Notes: generated by a model from the letters alone, not told the origin. A DNA stretch of 64,000 nt from Gautieria morchelliformis (GCA_015179125.1 WHVA01000070.1:242374-306373); one strand, 5' to 3'; shown: positions 1-10,563, numbered from the stretch's first letter. Made by a program: numbers and translations.

Positions 1-295
1 CTGGAGGTGGTCCTGGTGGAGGTGGTGGTGGTGGTGGAGCTGGGCGTCGGAATGACGCTGCTGTTTGTTCGCCGCTGCTACTTGTCGAGTTTCCGTCATA
101 GTCGGGATTGTCGTCGGGATTAGCGTCGGGAACTTCTTCGAATCGTTGCGGAATAGCATCGGAGAGCTCATCGTCGGCACGAGAGCTGCCGGAGGGTTCC
201 GCGTGCCTTGGTGCTGCGGATCTGAGACTGCCAAAATAAGAGAGAGCTTCGACAGCTCCTGCTCGAGCTGAAGTAGCTGTGGTACGAGGAGGCAT
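1..295 (-). CDS. Gag N-terminus of Gypsy element A1 (cut by window edge)
   Basis: The minus-strand reading frame starts at an ATG at 293-295, 33 bp inside the LTR. It encodes MPPRTTATSARAG followed by an acidic stretch and a Pro-rich segment (FRRPAPPPPPQPG). The same N-terminus is found in the Gypsy element at 22930-24274. There, one extra base shifts the frame right after the start, whereas this copy reads through. Gag forms the virus-like particle that packages element RNA. Only about 98 residues are inside the window, so the nucleocapsid zinc knuckle cannot be seen and intactness cannot be judged. Confidence 0.7.
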   Translation of the reverse strand, partial: MPPRTTATSARAGAVEALSYFGSLRSAAPRHAEPSGSSRADDELSDAIPQRFEEVPDANPDDNPDYDGNSTSSSGEQTAASFRRPAPPPPPPPPGPPP

Positions 296-328
296 AGTGA
301 TAGTTATCAGGTGGGAATCAGATAATAC

Positions 329-1018
329 TGTTACGTATCGAGATTTCCGCCAAGTCGGAACTGGAAAGGACAGCGGCTTCAACTTGTAGGTTGCGCCCCC
401 AATGAACTATCATCCTAAGTATTTCGGAACTGAGTCGGAAGTCGGAAAGTACTGAACCAAAGGTTTGGTTGGAACTTGAGTCGGAACTGAGGCGGAAGGC
501 GGAAGACGGAAGGCAGAGAGACTGAGATCTTGCTAGACTCGCTGTCCCAAGAACAGGAGATGGAGTGAAGGAAATCATGTATCGAAGGCGATTATCTGAT
601 TGCAGAATAAGAGACATACATGACAGGCTTTTATACAAAGAGCTGAGGCAACAGGTAATGATATGGTACTAAGCAAATTCCGGAGGAAGCGGAAGTCGAG
701 TAGACAATGCGTGGGAACTAACTATTGGGAACAATGGGACTACAAGGGGGGTTCAGGGTAAGGTAAAACAATGGCAAAGAACAAGGGGTCGGGAAAACAT
801 ATCTGACAACGAAACACAAGGAGGGTCGGACATATGGTCTTGATGAACGGTAAGGTGGGTCCGGTGGGTCCGAGTAATAGAGTCGAAAGAACAAGGGAAA
901 TGTACAAGGGGCGGAATGTCGGAAATTACGGAGGGGCGGAAAGTGTTGCGGAAATATCAGAGGGGCAGAAGGTGTGGCGGAACTGAGGGTCGGAAGTCGG
1001 AAATGAACGGTCGTAACA
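329..1018 (-). repeat. LTR of Gypsy family A, copy A1 (5' LTR)
   Basis: The 690-bp block begins TGTTACG and ends CGTAACA, an inverted terminal pair typical of LTRs. It matches 24308-24988 almost throughout and 10564-11251 in the opposite orientation. The gag start of the same element lies immediately to its left on the minus strand, so this is the 5' LTR of an element running off the left edge of the window. A TATA-like tttata lies near 630 when read on the minus strand. The right flank (aatcg) continues directly into the NLR1 duplicated sequence, so the element inserted just upstream of that gene. Confidence 0.85.
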
Positions 1019-1021
1019 ATC

Positions 1022-2985
1022 GTTGCCGAAACATTGGCTGCTCATAGTTCTTTCCCATCGGAACACACACGGGAAGGGAATCCTACAGATTCATCCAGCC
1101 TGCGCTTGACCTAGTACAACGAGTAGAAGCCTCACTCTGGTACCGTTGTACTAACGGTGTCCCTACCGAACTGCCTAATGGAGCCCTCTGCAAAATCGCA
1201 CACTCGATGATCGTCCAGTCACCGAACCCTCTCGTCTAGACCACTGGCTTTATATCTGGAGGTACTGTCATATATTTGGACTACCAATCGGACAGTTGGA
1301 ATTCTACGATGCCCAACATGTTTCGTTTCGCTCTGGATAAATCAATCAAGTTTCACGCACAGCACAAGTTGTCCCGCCTAGCGAACACACCAGCTATAGA
1401 CCGCCTCCGCCAGTTGTCCGAGCTCAAGATTTCATCATCTACACTGGCTGCTGACTCCCCTGGCAATTTTCCATCTTCATCTTCTATATCAAGTATTGAT
1501 CATTCTAACCAGGTTTCCCCTTCACCATCTGCTCTTCAGCTTGACCGTCCCAATTTGCTACGCCCTCCATCACCACGGGAGATTGGCTTTCCCAACCAAT
1601 CACCTTCACCAGGTACATCAGATACTGACCACCCCATGAAGTCGTTGCACCCTCCACCTCGTGACAATCACTTTCTGGACTGGTTATCCCCACCAATCCT
1701 CCGACGGCGTCAGGGGTGTCTGGTAAGGTTGCTACTGCAGCATTGAAGAAGATCCTCGGAGCACTGAGTGGTACGTTGGGTATGCACCGCTGAAGGTCCT
1801 CATATCTATTGTAAAGGACTACAAGGATGTCGTTTGCTTGCTCCCCGCATAAGGGACCTGTCAGAGTGCATGAATATGCGTTACCTCGAAGGTTTTGCGG
1901 GACTCACCTCCTATCCAGGGCGATCCACACCTGTCTGGACGATGTCTATCATCGAAGAAATAAAAGCAGGTTCCGTGGTGTGGTCGAGGTTGATGACGAC
2001 GACGCTAGATTCATCGTAGGGACATTCGGTGAGATCAATCTCCTGTTGCATGTCTTTCAGGTGGGTCATTATCATCGCACTTATTCAGAGAAGTTCGGTT
2101 GCTTAACTCAGCCCAGATCTCCACGTGGATGGAAATGTGGCACAGCTTTTGCAGGTAATACCACTTTCCCACCGAAACAGTCTTTGATCATTCAGTATTG
2201 AAATAATTCCTTTAGGATGATGTTTTTTGTAAGCTTGCTGCTGCAATACGATGGGGTGGTTATTAAACGAGTATTTTTCAGGGAGTCTCAAGTCTGCTGA
2301 TGTGTCTTACAAATCACACCACGGACAGGGAAGCGAATTTGCAGGTTGCATAGAGGACACTCATGTAAACATCTTGGATTATCCAGACAGATGGCTTGAC
2401 GATGACACAGCTCCTAAAGTCCGTTGTCTTGGACGGATGGCAGGCATAGGAAAGTCCAGTGTTGCTGTCACCTTCAGCGAGCGGACGGACAAGAAGCTGA
2501 AGCTGAGAGCCGGTTTCTTCTGTTCCTACTCATGTCATGAAGAATGTCTCATCGTGCCTACTATTTCACGTCTTAGTCGAATATCCCCCCGGATCCGATT
2601 GAGGTTCTCCGAAGCAATCCTGATGTGGCCACCGACACAGCAGTTCCGCTGTCTTCTTGTTTATCCAGTTTGGGATGCCAACCACCAATTGGTGGAGAGG
2701 CATAAAATTGTCGTTGTCGATGATATTGATGAATGTATCAATCAGTCGACTGTGGAATCATTGATCAAGGCAGTTCTCACCCTTGAATTGGATATTCCCC
2801 TCAAATTCCTAATTGCAGGACGACCCAAACCCCCAATACGGGACGGGACACCTTTCTTTCATTGCCGGATGTCAGGGTTGTTCAGCTGCATGATGGAACA
2901 CAGGGTTTGGTGGAACAGATTTATGTCGATGCCAGAAGCAAGGAAATTACAGTTGGCACAACAGACAATGTTATCCAGCCGATGA
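1022..2985 (+). pseudogene. NLR-like NACHT protein, degenerate copy 1
   Basis: This is a broken fungal NLR (STAND NTPase) gene. The N-terminal part (1276-1746) is a Ser/Pro-rich leader ending in the SGKVATAALKK segment visible in copy 2. A middle part near 1945-2070 carries DDDARFIVGTFGEINLLL. The NACHT part (2251-2985) has a P-loop MAGIGKSS at about 2436-2460, a Walker B VVVDDIDEC near 2710-2737 and a sensor FLIAGRPKP near 2806-2835. Frame changes and stops separate the blocks, and only some can be introns. NLRs of this class are signalling ATPases linked to non-self recognition in fungi. No WD40 or ankyrin repeats follow: the gene ends abruptly against transposon debris. It is co-linear with 55083-57360, with family-A LTR DNA inserted at its upstream edge. 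Confidence 0.7.
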
Positions 2986-3345
2986 GTTACCCATTCGAAA
3001 CCTGCATAGATTACAAGACGGTTTAATTCCTTTGCAACCTATGGAAAGAGGAACAGAAAACAAGCTTGCCTCGAGAAATTCAACAAAAATGCACAGAACA
3101 CCATTAGCAATTTCACAGGCTTATGCATTCACACAGACTACAAAGCACAAGGACAAACACCAGAGCCAGCTATTGTGGACATTGGTAAACCCTCAACGCA
3201 TACGTCGCGATATTTTGCAGCATTAACATGGCCATGATGCAAATCCTTAGAGAGTTTAATCATGATCTCTTCAACCAACATCCCAACCTCGCAAAGTATG
3301 TGAACTATCTGTAAAACATTCTATTCTGACATCCTCGACCAAGGG
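2986..3345 (+). pseudogene. Helitron Pif1-like helicase, C-terminal fragment
   Basis: Translated in shifting frames, this stretch gives IPLQPMERGTE, then HRTPLAISQAYAFT, DYKAQGQ-like residues, a VDIGKP segment and REFNHDLFNQHPNLAKYV. The order and content match the last helicase motifs of Pif1-like Helitron proteins; H3 has AAYAFTDYKAQGQT, VIIDIG and FLREFNSTIFTHHPDL in the same order (46986-48209). Several indels disrupt the frame. Only the tail survives and no terminal hairpin is seen. It directly abuts the NLR1 remnant. Confidence 0.6.
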
Positions 3346-3518
3346 CCCATATTGTACCTCCGCAATCTGGCTGAATGCAACCAGAGACTAGAAGACCTCA
3401 ATCAAAAAATATTTATCAGTGCCTCAACCTCACCCTCACGATGTAAACCTGAAGTATGAGCATATGTTATTTTGCTATCGATTTTAACTAGTATCTTTGT
3501 GTGTATCGCAACTATCAA

Positions 3519-3735
3519 TAGGACAATTGGTCTGAGTTGCTACCACTTGATGAGTTTGTGTACAACAATGCTCCCCGTGCAACTACCGGCATATCACCCT
3601 TCTTTGCCAACAAGGGATACAACCTGAACCTCTCGGTTCACCCTGAACAGGACCTCACATCCTCCCGAGCCTGAGACTTCGCAGTTGACCTTGACCAGTT
3701 ACAAGTTACAGCATTGACTTTCCTAGAGCGATCTA
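3519..3735 (+). pseudogene. Gypsy integrase fragment
   Basis: The plus strand encodes DNWSELLPLDEFVYNNAP followed by ATTGISPFFANKGYNLNL and HPEQDLTSSRA, then a stop and DFAVDLDQLQ. This is the distal part of a Ty3/Gypsy integrase core, just after the catalytic Glu region, as found in chromovirus-type elements. No LTR or reverse transcriptase is attached, so it is an isolated fragment. It covers the part of integrase that is missing from the truncated Gypsy element ending at 19976. Confidence 0.65.
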
Positions 3736-3821
3736 TGCTAGGACAAACTCCTTGACTCAAGCCTCTAGGCCTGTCAGCGTAGGCATTGTTTTTCTGGTAG
3801 CTCTATTGGGCTCATTATTCA

Positions 3822-3965
3822 TGTTGAGATAATGCATGTGATGTCATGTCAGCATCATTGGCATCACTCATTGCATCAGGCTGAAATATAGTATATACGT
3901 TAGAACCATGTACATTTCCCCTCGCGTAGTTGTAACCTGCTATCATCTCGTTTGCTATTCCAACA
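3822..3965 (+). repeat. Possible short Copia LTR upstream of a gag fragment
   Basis: The stretch starts TGTTGAGAT and ends CCAACA, a TG...CA pair in the right place, about 220 bp before a Copia gag reading frame. No second copy occurs in the window and no target duplication could be verified, so this is tentative. Between it and the gag, at roughly 4015-4185, a phrase of the type ttgttgagcct...gaaagctca is repeated imperfectly. Confidence 0.3.
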
Positions 3966-4187
3966 CAACTATGCGCAAACCTTGCCCTGTCGAGGCTGAA
4001 GTCAACACTTGAAAATCACACCAAAAGTGCATCGTGCCTAATGAAAGCATGCTTACTCATCGAAATCCATGCCTATCGAAAGTGTGCACTGTTGTTGAGC
4101 CTACTGAAAGCTCAATTGTTGAAAGCCATGACTACCAAAAGCATGCACCCTTGTTGAGCCTACCAAAAGCTCAAATTATTTGCAATC

Positions 4188-4835
4188 ATGCCAGAGACTC
4201 AGTTTGAGAAGCTGAATGAAAAGAATTATGTGGATTGGTGTTATGTGATGGAGGCACTGCTGATTGAGAAGGACCTTTGGGATGTTGTTGATGGGACTGA
4301 GCGCCGTCCTGCAGGCACTGACAACTCCAAGGTGGTTTGTCCTTATATCAAGAAGCAGCAAGTGGCCCAAGCGAAAATTATTCTCCACATTGAGCCTTCC
4401 CAGCTTCCTCATGCTCGCTTCAGTAACCAAACAGAGATTTGGGAGAATCTTGAACAAGTCCATCATGCTCATGGATTTGTGACCGGCCTTGCTCTCCATT
4501 GTGAATTCCTATATATGAAGAAATGTGAGGACCAGGTGATGAATTCATGGATTGCTGATGTCAAAAATACTGTGTTCTGTCTCGACACTGCCAGAGTTAC
4601 AATTATTGATGAGGACATCATTCTCTCACTCACAGCCGGACTACCAGATTCATATTCCACACTCATCATCACACTTGACAACCTTCCCCAAATGAACTCA
4701 CACTGGAGTAGGAGACACCGAGGTGTGGGTCCATGTGGAGGCAGAGGGACCAGAGAGGGTGAGGCTGGAACCAGTAGCACATGCCTGTATCACGTGACAT
4801 GCAATCATGTTCATGTGTGCACCACCATTACCTAG
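4188..4835 (+). pseudogene. Copia-type Gag polyprotein, truncated
   Basis: A 215-residue frame begins MPETQFEKLNEKNYVDW, the usual opening of Ty1/Copia Gag proteins of the UBN2 type. LWDVVDGTE, LHIEPSQLPH, EIWENLEQVH and LTAGLPDSYSTLI follow in the expected order. The frame ends in a Gly/Arg-rich stretch where the CCHC zinc knuckle should begin, and no clean knuckle is seen (only CNHVHVC-like residues). Protease, integrase and reverse transcriptase do not follow, so this is the 5' remnant of a Copia element. Gag would form the particle that packages element RNA. Confidence 0.75.
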
Positions 4836-5186
4836 TCACTAGCCATATGCAGCAACCCTCACGTGGGACCTCTGGCTCCACCAGGACATCCAGGACGTAC
4901 TGCTCCACATGGTGACACCAGTGGGATACAATCCTATTGTTAGACGCAGTAGATGGTTGGAATGGAAAAGATAATAACTTCAGACCAGACAACCAAGGCA
5001 GATGTCGCAGAATAGGAAGCGCCAGTACACAAAGAAGATGATACCAGACAGGAAATAAGAGTACATGTTTAAGTGTGATGAAGATTGTACTTCAGCATGG
5101 CAAGAACACTCCCAAGGCCGACAGGATGAGCCGGAGTTATTGACTAGCAAAAGAATATCAAAAAAGAAAGAGGAAGCAGAGGGGAC
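4836..5186. other. No recognisable gene
   Basis: The sequence following the Copia gag is rich in purines and short Lys/Glu-coding frames (e.g. 5065-5186). I see no conserved motif, LTR end or repeat. It may be decayed Copia interior. Confidence 0.3.
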
Positions 5187-6010
5187 TCAGCACATCAGGT
5201 CGATCATCGTAACGAGGCTATCTAACAACCCAGCGCTGCCGAATGGGGTCCCGAGATGCAAACACAAGGCCAAAGCTAGCGTCGAAGAAAGCCAGATAAA
5301 AGAAACGTCCATTGAGACGGAAAGCGTCGCGTCTGCATCATCATAACATCGCCATCCGTAGAGGATATTAGCCAGATGAAAGAAGAGTGAACCCAAATAG
5401 TGTTTGAAAAGCTTCGCCGATAGAGAACTCACCGAATGGGGGACAATATCGACAATCATGAATCTTCCCACTCAGAGATTCCCACTCACAGATATTGACG
5501 TATGCGACGTGCAGAAGGGCAAGAGAAAACCCTGATCCAGCAAAGCAGGTAAGAGTGAGGGCATCAGTATGGACGTGATCGACAGTTGATCATTCAAGCC
5601 ATTCATCATCGCAGCAAACAGTCGGATGTGACGAGTGCACATCTGCTGGGATGCACCAGAACCTTGCTACAACCACAAATCATGGGCGGAGCACTATCCT
5701 GAGACAGCATGACCTCTTAGTACCAACGGTGGTACACCACCAATCACGAGAGCAAACAAAGCCGTCAGGCTCGTCGCCGTCAAATGTCCCGGTACACCTA
5801 TATGTCCTTTTGTAAAGGCAAGAGTTGAGACGAAGGAGAATAGCCACGTGAACCCAACAAAGATAGCGCAGATGAGAAAGAGCCTATGTGCTAGCTCCCG
5901 TTTGAGAAAAGGTTCATAGGTGGACGTGGGGGATGGAAGAGAGGCGGGAGATACTTTACGGCCAGGGCGTAATGGAGTCACCAAGCACCAGTGAAAGTTG
6001 AATATAATGG
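5187..6010 (-). pseudogene. Candidate host membrane-protein exons, unidentified
   Basis: Two minus-strand blocks look coding. The upstream one (about 5694-6010) reads LRPGRKVSPASLPSPTS, then FLKRELAHRLFLICAIFVGF, with two hydrophobic segments (around LFLICAIFVGFTWLFSFVS and TATSLTALFALVIGGVPPLV) that could be membrane spans. The downstream block (5187-5471) has further hydrophobic stretches (WLSSTLALALCLHL). Between them the frame is broken, and introns or decay cannot be told apart. I do not recognise the family. It might be the 5' part of a single-copy nuclear or endomembrane protein gene, possibly duplicated together with the hairpin sequence at 6484-6751. Confidence 0.3.
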
Positions 6011-6128
6011 TCACATGACCTGACGCGTCCACAATGAGCCACACAAGTTGCGTAATACACTTCCTTTGGACACGGAACCAAACGTTGGACCAGCCGCAAC
6101 ACGAGACATGGAAGTGGGACAAGAGTCC

Positions 6129-6345
6129 GAGTCAGTGACCCTCTGCCCGAGAGCCACAACTCTACGAACCTTGCATCGAGTCCCACTCGTCGCACCAGTA
6201 CAGTACTTCTCTGACCACCAACCTTCCATCTCCGGCGAGTTGTTACATACAACTTAAATATCAATCAAACACTCCACGAGTCAGTGACCTCTGCCTGAGA
6301 GCGACAATCCTATTAACCGCATCTCGCTAGTTACATACAGTCGCC
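6129..6345. repeat. Imperfect direct duplication
   Basis: The phrase gagtcagtgaccctctgccc (about 6129) recurs as gagtcagtgacctctgcctg (about 6279), followed in both cases by gagag-c-acaa. The unit is about 150 bp and strongly diverged. It lies between the membrane-protein exons and the hairpin. Confidence 0.4.
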
Positions 6346-6483
6346 AGTGGCCACTCACCCTCCGCCCGAACAAACAAACATGCCCTATCGTTATTGCGGC
6401 TATAAAGGTTGCAAGAGGAGACCGAACTGTGCCAGGCACTCTTGGCAGTGCACGGGAGGCATCAACGGCCGCCATTCTTCAAG

Positions 6484-6751
6484 CAACGGACATACCTGTT
6501 CGGAATTATTGCAAATAACACCAACCGTGTAGCTCTCCGTCCCTGTCTTTATCGCTCTCTTCCGGGTTGCCTCCACATGCAACTGGCATCTTTTGCCCAT
6601 CCTAACCTTCACCGGAAGTTCGGTGAAGGTTAGGATGGGCAAAAGACGCCAGTTGCATGTGGAGGCAACCCGGACGAGAGCGATAAAGACAGGGACGGAG
6701 AGCTACACGGTTGGTGTTATTTGCAATAATTCCGAACAGGTATGTCCGTTG
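6484..6751. repeat. Long near-perfect hairpin (131-bp arms)
   Basis: Bases 6484-6614 are the reverse complement of 6621-6751 with only a handful of mismatches, leaving a loop of about 6 bases (gaagtt). Both arms therefore encode the same peptide text in opposite directions, e.g. GTESYTVGVICNNSEQVCPL. In the right arm the frame continues 29 residues beyond the palindrome to a stop at 6838. In the left arm it continues about 28 residues in unrelated sequence. The structure looks like an inverted duplication of an exon rather than a classical MITE, since no target duplication was found at its edges. Transcription would give a long double-stranded RNA. Confidence 0.9.
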
Positions 6752-7188
6752 GGGAAATACTATATTGCTATGGAAGCTTACACTGTGCCGGCAGGCTTCC
6801 CGCATGCCGTAAATGCTCAAGCTTCTTCAAGTAGTTAGTTGATCGTTCTCGGACTAAGTAGCGACTATGATTCGGATGCTCTTCCTGTTCCTCTCACGTG
6901 CCTTGATGACGCAGCCTCTTCCCTCTGTCCACTCGACTGTTTACACTTGTAATTCTCTGAAAATGCATCATCGGCGGTGCGGCATACGAATTTGTTCGCA
7001 TGACTCTCTTTGAACTCATAATGTGAAAATTCTAAGTCCCCAAAAAAGAATTCAAGTGGAGATGGTACTTTGTGACATGTGTCATAAGTTCCTCCAGTCT
7101 CTATAAAAAGTGAAACAATTATACTCAGCCATTAGCAAGCAACAAAATCCCATGACTTATACAAACACCTGATGTCCTGTTCTTGTGG
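6752..7188. other. No recognisable gene
   Basis: Apart from the short continuation of the right-arm frame to 6838, nothing coding or repetitive was recognised up to the family-B LTR. The 5 bases catgc at 7189-7193 are its target duplication. Confidence 0.4.
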
Positions 7189-7462
7189 CATGCTGTCAAG
7201 ATTGGTTTTTAGGTGTCAATATCTTGTATTAGTGAACACAGTGAATGCCCAAATAGTTTGTGCAATGAGGTGTGCCATTCAGTGAATAAGTTGAACCAAT
7301 AAATGTTCAGAAGGTAAGAGGGCTGCCTGAATGGAGCTTGCCCTATCTACAGTTGTAGCGAAATAGCCCGTGATACTTGACAGTGTAACATGCAAGGTCT
7401 CACAGAAAGGTTGTCAAGCAGTAACAATCCTTTTGCGGTGAAGGTGCTCCTTTGGAGCCCTT

Positions 7463-8504
7463 TGTTGGGTGCATACATGATCCTGCACCAAAATCAAGCA
7501 TAATATATTCGATTTATTGTATGGTGTTTCCATTCTTTCTCACATTGTTCTTGTACCATGCATCCACTTCCCTGATTATTTTAGAAAATTTCTAGTCACT
7601 CCTTATCTTTCTATTTTGTTTTGTTTTCTTTATTTTCACAACTGGCTCCACCCAGTGGAGTTTGAAATGACTTCGACGCACGAGCTTGTGGGCGCGAAAG
7701 AGCTGGGTGCACGTATATGCATTCTGAGACAGTGTTACGATACGATCCTTCATAAGGTTGACCGAGCTCAGGGGTGAAACCCGAGGTAAGGTCCGAGGTT
7801 ACGGAGTGAGGTTCTGATGGGGAAGTCGGAGAGGGACTAGGCTTCAGCTTATGTGCTGCACCGACCCTGCACATGAGTCCCAACTTTGGAGGCAAACGAA
7901 TAAGAGGCGAGGTTTGGCTTAAGAGGCGAGGCTTAGAAACTAACTAGGGATCAAAGTATACGATAGTTGATTGTCAGACTGAGCAGTAGGAATGCATACA
8001 AGGGGGTTTATATACGAGCGAGGGTACGAGTCAGGGGCGAGCATATTAAGGGGAGGTCAGGGCGAGGTCAGAGCGAGGTAATATACGAATGATGTGTGAT
8101 GGAGCGGAATCAGTAACTAAGGGGGTACGGGCATGGGATCAAGGTCGGATATGAGCTCTAGCTCTAGCTCGGGCTCGGGCGCAGGATAAGCATCATAAGT
8201 ACTCAGGCACGAGTATCACAAGGCTCGGGCTCGGAGGAAAGGTTATACCAGTAAGTAACCGGCCAAATGCCGGGTTCTTACAGACAGCATAATACTCCTC
8301 TCTCAGTGACAATAAATTCACTGAGAGAGGCAAGTAGTATTCTTTATTTTTTCATAGCATGTTGACCCAAAATCATGTAGTGAATTTGATTCTAGGTATT
8401 GTATTAATATAATAGTGACAATAAATTCATTGAGAGAGTGAATTTGATTCTAGCTTTCTAAGAATTCCACAGAACCTTCCCTGCCTTAACCCGAGTTGCT
8501 AACA
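7463..8504 (+). repeat. LTR family C, copy C1 (solo, with nested LTR D)
   Basis: It starts TGTTGGGTGC and ends GTTGCTAACA, with ccctt on both sides (7458-7462 and 8505-8509). Without the nested LTR D it is about 490 bp, like copies at 29487-29984 and 45598-46082. It contains a conserved hairpin, cctctctcagtga (8297-8309) pairing with tcactgagagagg (8318-8330), and a second half-copy of this palindrome near 8415-8440. It interrupts LTR B1 at a point equivalent to ggagccctt|cgccaac in copy B4. Confidence 0.85.
7733..8282 (+). repeat. LTR D, solo, nested in LTR C1
   Basis: It starts TGTTACGATACG and ends GGGTTCTTACA, flanked by gacag on both sides (7728-7732, 8283-8287). It is 550 bp long and rich in gaggt/gaggc motifs and short ctcgggct repeats. 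No other copy is in the window. The 5-bp duplication and TG...CA ends support a Gypsy-type solo LTR. It is the most recent insertion of this stack. Confidence 0.8.
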
Positions 8505-8637
8505 CCCTTCACCAACAGCACCGATAATAGTACAAAGGCTAAGGTAGTGAAGGTGAAGTATGAAAACTCACCAGTGGTGCTTAAGTCCTCCCCTGGTCGA
8601 AGATGGTAGTCTATAGAAGAGGGCTCATGTTAAGGTT

Positions 8638-9082
8638 GTGTTTTGTACTGTAGTTCGGCTTTACCAAAGCCGAACTTGGGTCTTGGGTCGGAGGGCTTGG
8701 CTTCAACCTCTTGGGTTGCGCCCACTCAGCGTTCCTCCATAATTTCAGGAGCGGTCTTGGCTATAAGCCAAGATATGGATTTTGATATCAAGCAGAAGGT
8801 CTCAAGTATGATAAGCTAATTTGATATCTGAACTGAGGAACTACAATACATGGACTGGAGGTCTATATAGTAAAGTAGCTTGCAGGGTCACAAAGAGAAC
8901 ATGATCGGATCAATGGTCAGGGGAACAAAGGGTCGGGCAAACAGGGAACTAACTAGATAAGGGAATCAGGGGTGATGGGAAGTGTGAAGGGAAACCTGAA
9001 GGAAATCCGAGAATAACCCAAGGTTCCTGAATGAGAACCAAAGCTGAGGCTTTGGGTCAGGATTCGGGAACGGATCATAACA
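8638..9082 (+). repeat. LTR E, solo, nested in LTR B1
   Basis: It starts TGTTAAGG and ends GATCATAACA (445 bp). The flanks are gctca on the left and tctca on the right, a target duplication with one mismatch. Removing it restores the B-family order gagggct|caagac. Inside, the phrase cttcaacctcttgggttgcg resembles cttcaacttgtaggttgcg of LTR A, so it is probably a distant relative of that Gypsy family. Confidence 0.75.
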
Positions 9083-9196
9083 TCTCAAGACAATGGTCAC
9101 AGTGACGTCAGGTTTTGCACAAGATAGAGGTATGATAATTGAACTGGGGAATATACATGTGAATGTAAACTACTTGTACCGAATGCTCATATGATA

Positions 9197-10444
9197 TCAG
9201 CGAATAGGAAAGAGGCCGTCATGAGTCAGGGTTGGATAGGGGTGCGCAGTCAGGATACAAATAGATGAAATGTATATGCAATAGAGGAAGGGAGGAGGGT
9301 GAACATGAAACAACAGAGGGGAAGAGGATAAAGGTACCCATGTAAGAAAACATGCCTTGAGACCTGCATACACGTTACCCTGCATGGACTCTTCGTCTGC
9401 TGGGTTGATCCCACATGATCTACAGGTAGGACATCCCACAAATGCATTCTGGCCATAGGATACCCAAAGGGGATCAGTCAGGAAGATGATGGGGCCAGTG
9501 GACACCCAGGCCGTGAGCCCATCAACGATGCAAGCCTTCTTTGCATCCTTGCATTGGTTGCACGTGGTGGCCTTTCCAGCCAAATCCCATACACAAGGGA
9601 GTTCTTTTTCCAGACAGCCTTTGCAGCTAGGCTGCACTGGGCCGTCGTCCTCTGGTGCCGACCTCTTGACACCTGCTTGGTGCACCTCTTTCCTGCGCTG
9701 CTTTTCTTCCTGCGCTGCACACCACTCCGCCGTCGCTTTCCCCTTGCCTTTGTTTTTCGGCTTTGGGGTGTCTTCCGGTGTATCCTCCGACGGAGTCTTG
9801 CTCTACATGGAGATCTCTTCTGTGTCGGCCAATTTCTTCTGTTCTGACAGTCAGGCTACTTTATCAACTGAACTGAAGGACTTACCTTCGCAGCCACGTA
9901 ACTTTTCTCTGCAGCGGCCGCCTTTTCTGCAGCGGCTTGCTCTTCCACGAGTTTCTCTGCAGCTTCTTCGGCCTCACACTCAATGCGCTCGAGCTCATGC
10001 TCATGATCCTCACGCTCCTGCTCTAGGTGTTCGTGCTCCTCATGATCCTTGTGCTCCTTTTCCTTGCACTCCTTTTCCTTGCGCTCTTCCTCCTTGCGCT
10101 CCTCCTCCTTGCACTCCGCCTCCTTGCGCTTTGGTCCTCCTCGTGATCCTTGTGCTCCTTTTCCTTGCGCTCCTTTTCCTTACGCTCCTCCTTCTTGCAC
10201 TTTCGTGCTCCTCATGATCCTTGTGCTCCTTTTCCTTGTGCTCCTTTTCCTTGTGCTCCTTTTCCTTGCACTCCTTTTCCTTGCACTCCTCCTCCTTGCA
10301 CTCCTCCTCCAGCCATTCCTTCTCTTTCCAAGCGGCCTCCTTGGCCTCGCGTTTTTCGGCCAGTTCCTTCTGCGTGAGGATATCAGCAAAGTGCTGTTTC
10401 ATCTTGGCACTGGTCATTTTCGAGAAGTTGACTGGGGAGCTCAT
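9197..10444 (-). pseudogene. Zn2Cys6-like, Lys/Glu-rich protein of a transposable element
   Basis: Exon 1 starts at the ATG at 10442-10444 (MSSPVNFSKMTSAKMKQHFA) and runs through a long Lys/Glu/His-rich, probably coiled-coil segment made of short repeats (KEKEHKEKEH). That repeat block contains a frame slip. A GTAAGT...GTCAG intron follows SYVAAK near 9885. Exon 2 has one TAG stop (CAG to TAG type) at about 9805, then KRSAPEDDGPVQPS and a cysteine cluster with spacing CX2CX6CX10CX2CX6C (9527-9628), which fits the fungal binuclear zinc cluster. Beyond about 9494 the frame runs into LTR B sequence. It is likely an element-encoded nucleic-acid-binding protein. The family is not recognised, and the strand is opposite to LTR A3. 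Confidence 0.55.
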
Positions 10445-10547
10445 GATTGTTTAGGATCAAACACATTCTTTCCCCTGCCTATCTTTCAAACTCCGACGCA
10501 TTGTTCACAGGTCACGTGATCTGACTTGTGGTCTCGCTGGGCTCGAC

Positions 10548-10563
10548 CTTGAGGGGGAGATAC
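10548..10563 (+). other. Polypurine tract before LTR A3
   Basis: The purine run gagggggaga immediately precedes the TGTTACG start of the LTR, the position of the plus-strand primer in retrotransposons. It marks 10564-11251 as a 3' LTR in plus orientation. The element interior upstream is largely gone. Confidence 0.55.

Noticed and set aside
318-638. 106-codon frame inside LTR A1, and the similar one at 10919-11197
   Set aside because: They lie wholly within LTRs around the promoter region. The similarity reflects LTR homology, not a protein.
6400-6642. Both-strand frames of 61-80 codons across the hairpin as separate genes
   Set aside because: Each is the reverse complement of the other arm. 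They are treated as one inverted duplication.
10049-10519. Plus-strand Ser/Phe/Leu-rich frames
   Set aside because: They are the antisense of the Lys/Glu codon repeats of the Zn2Cys6-like gene and have no motif.
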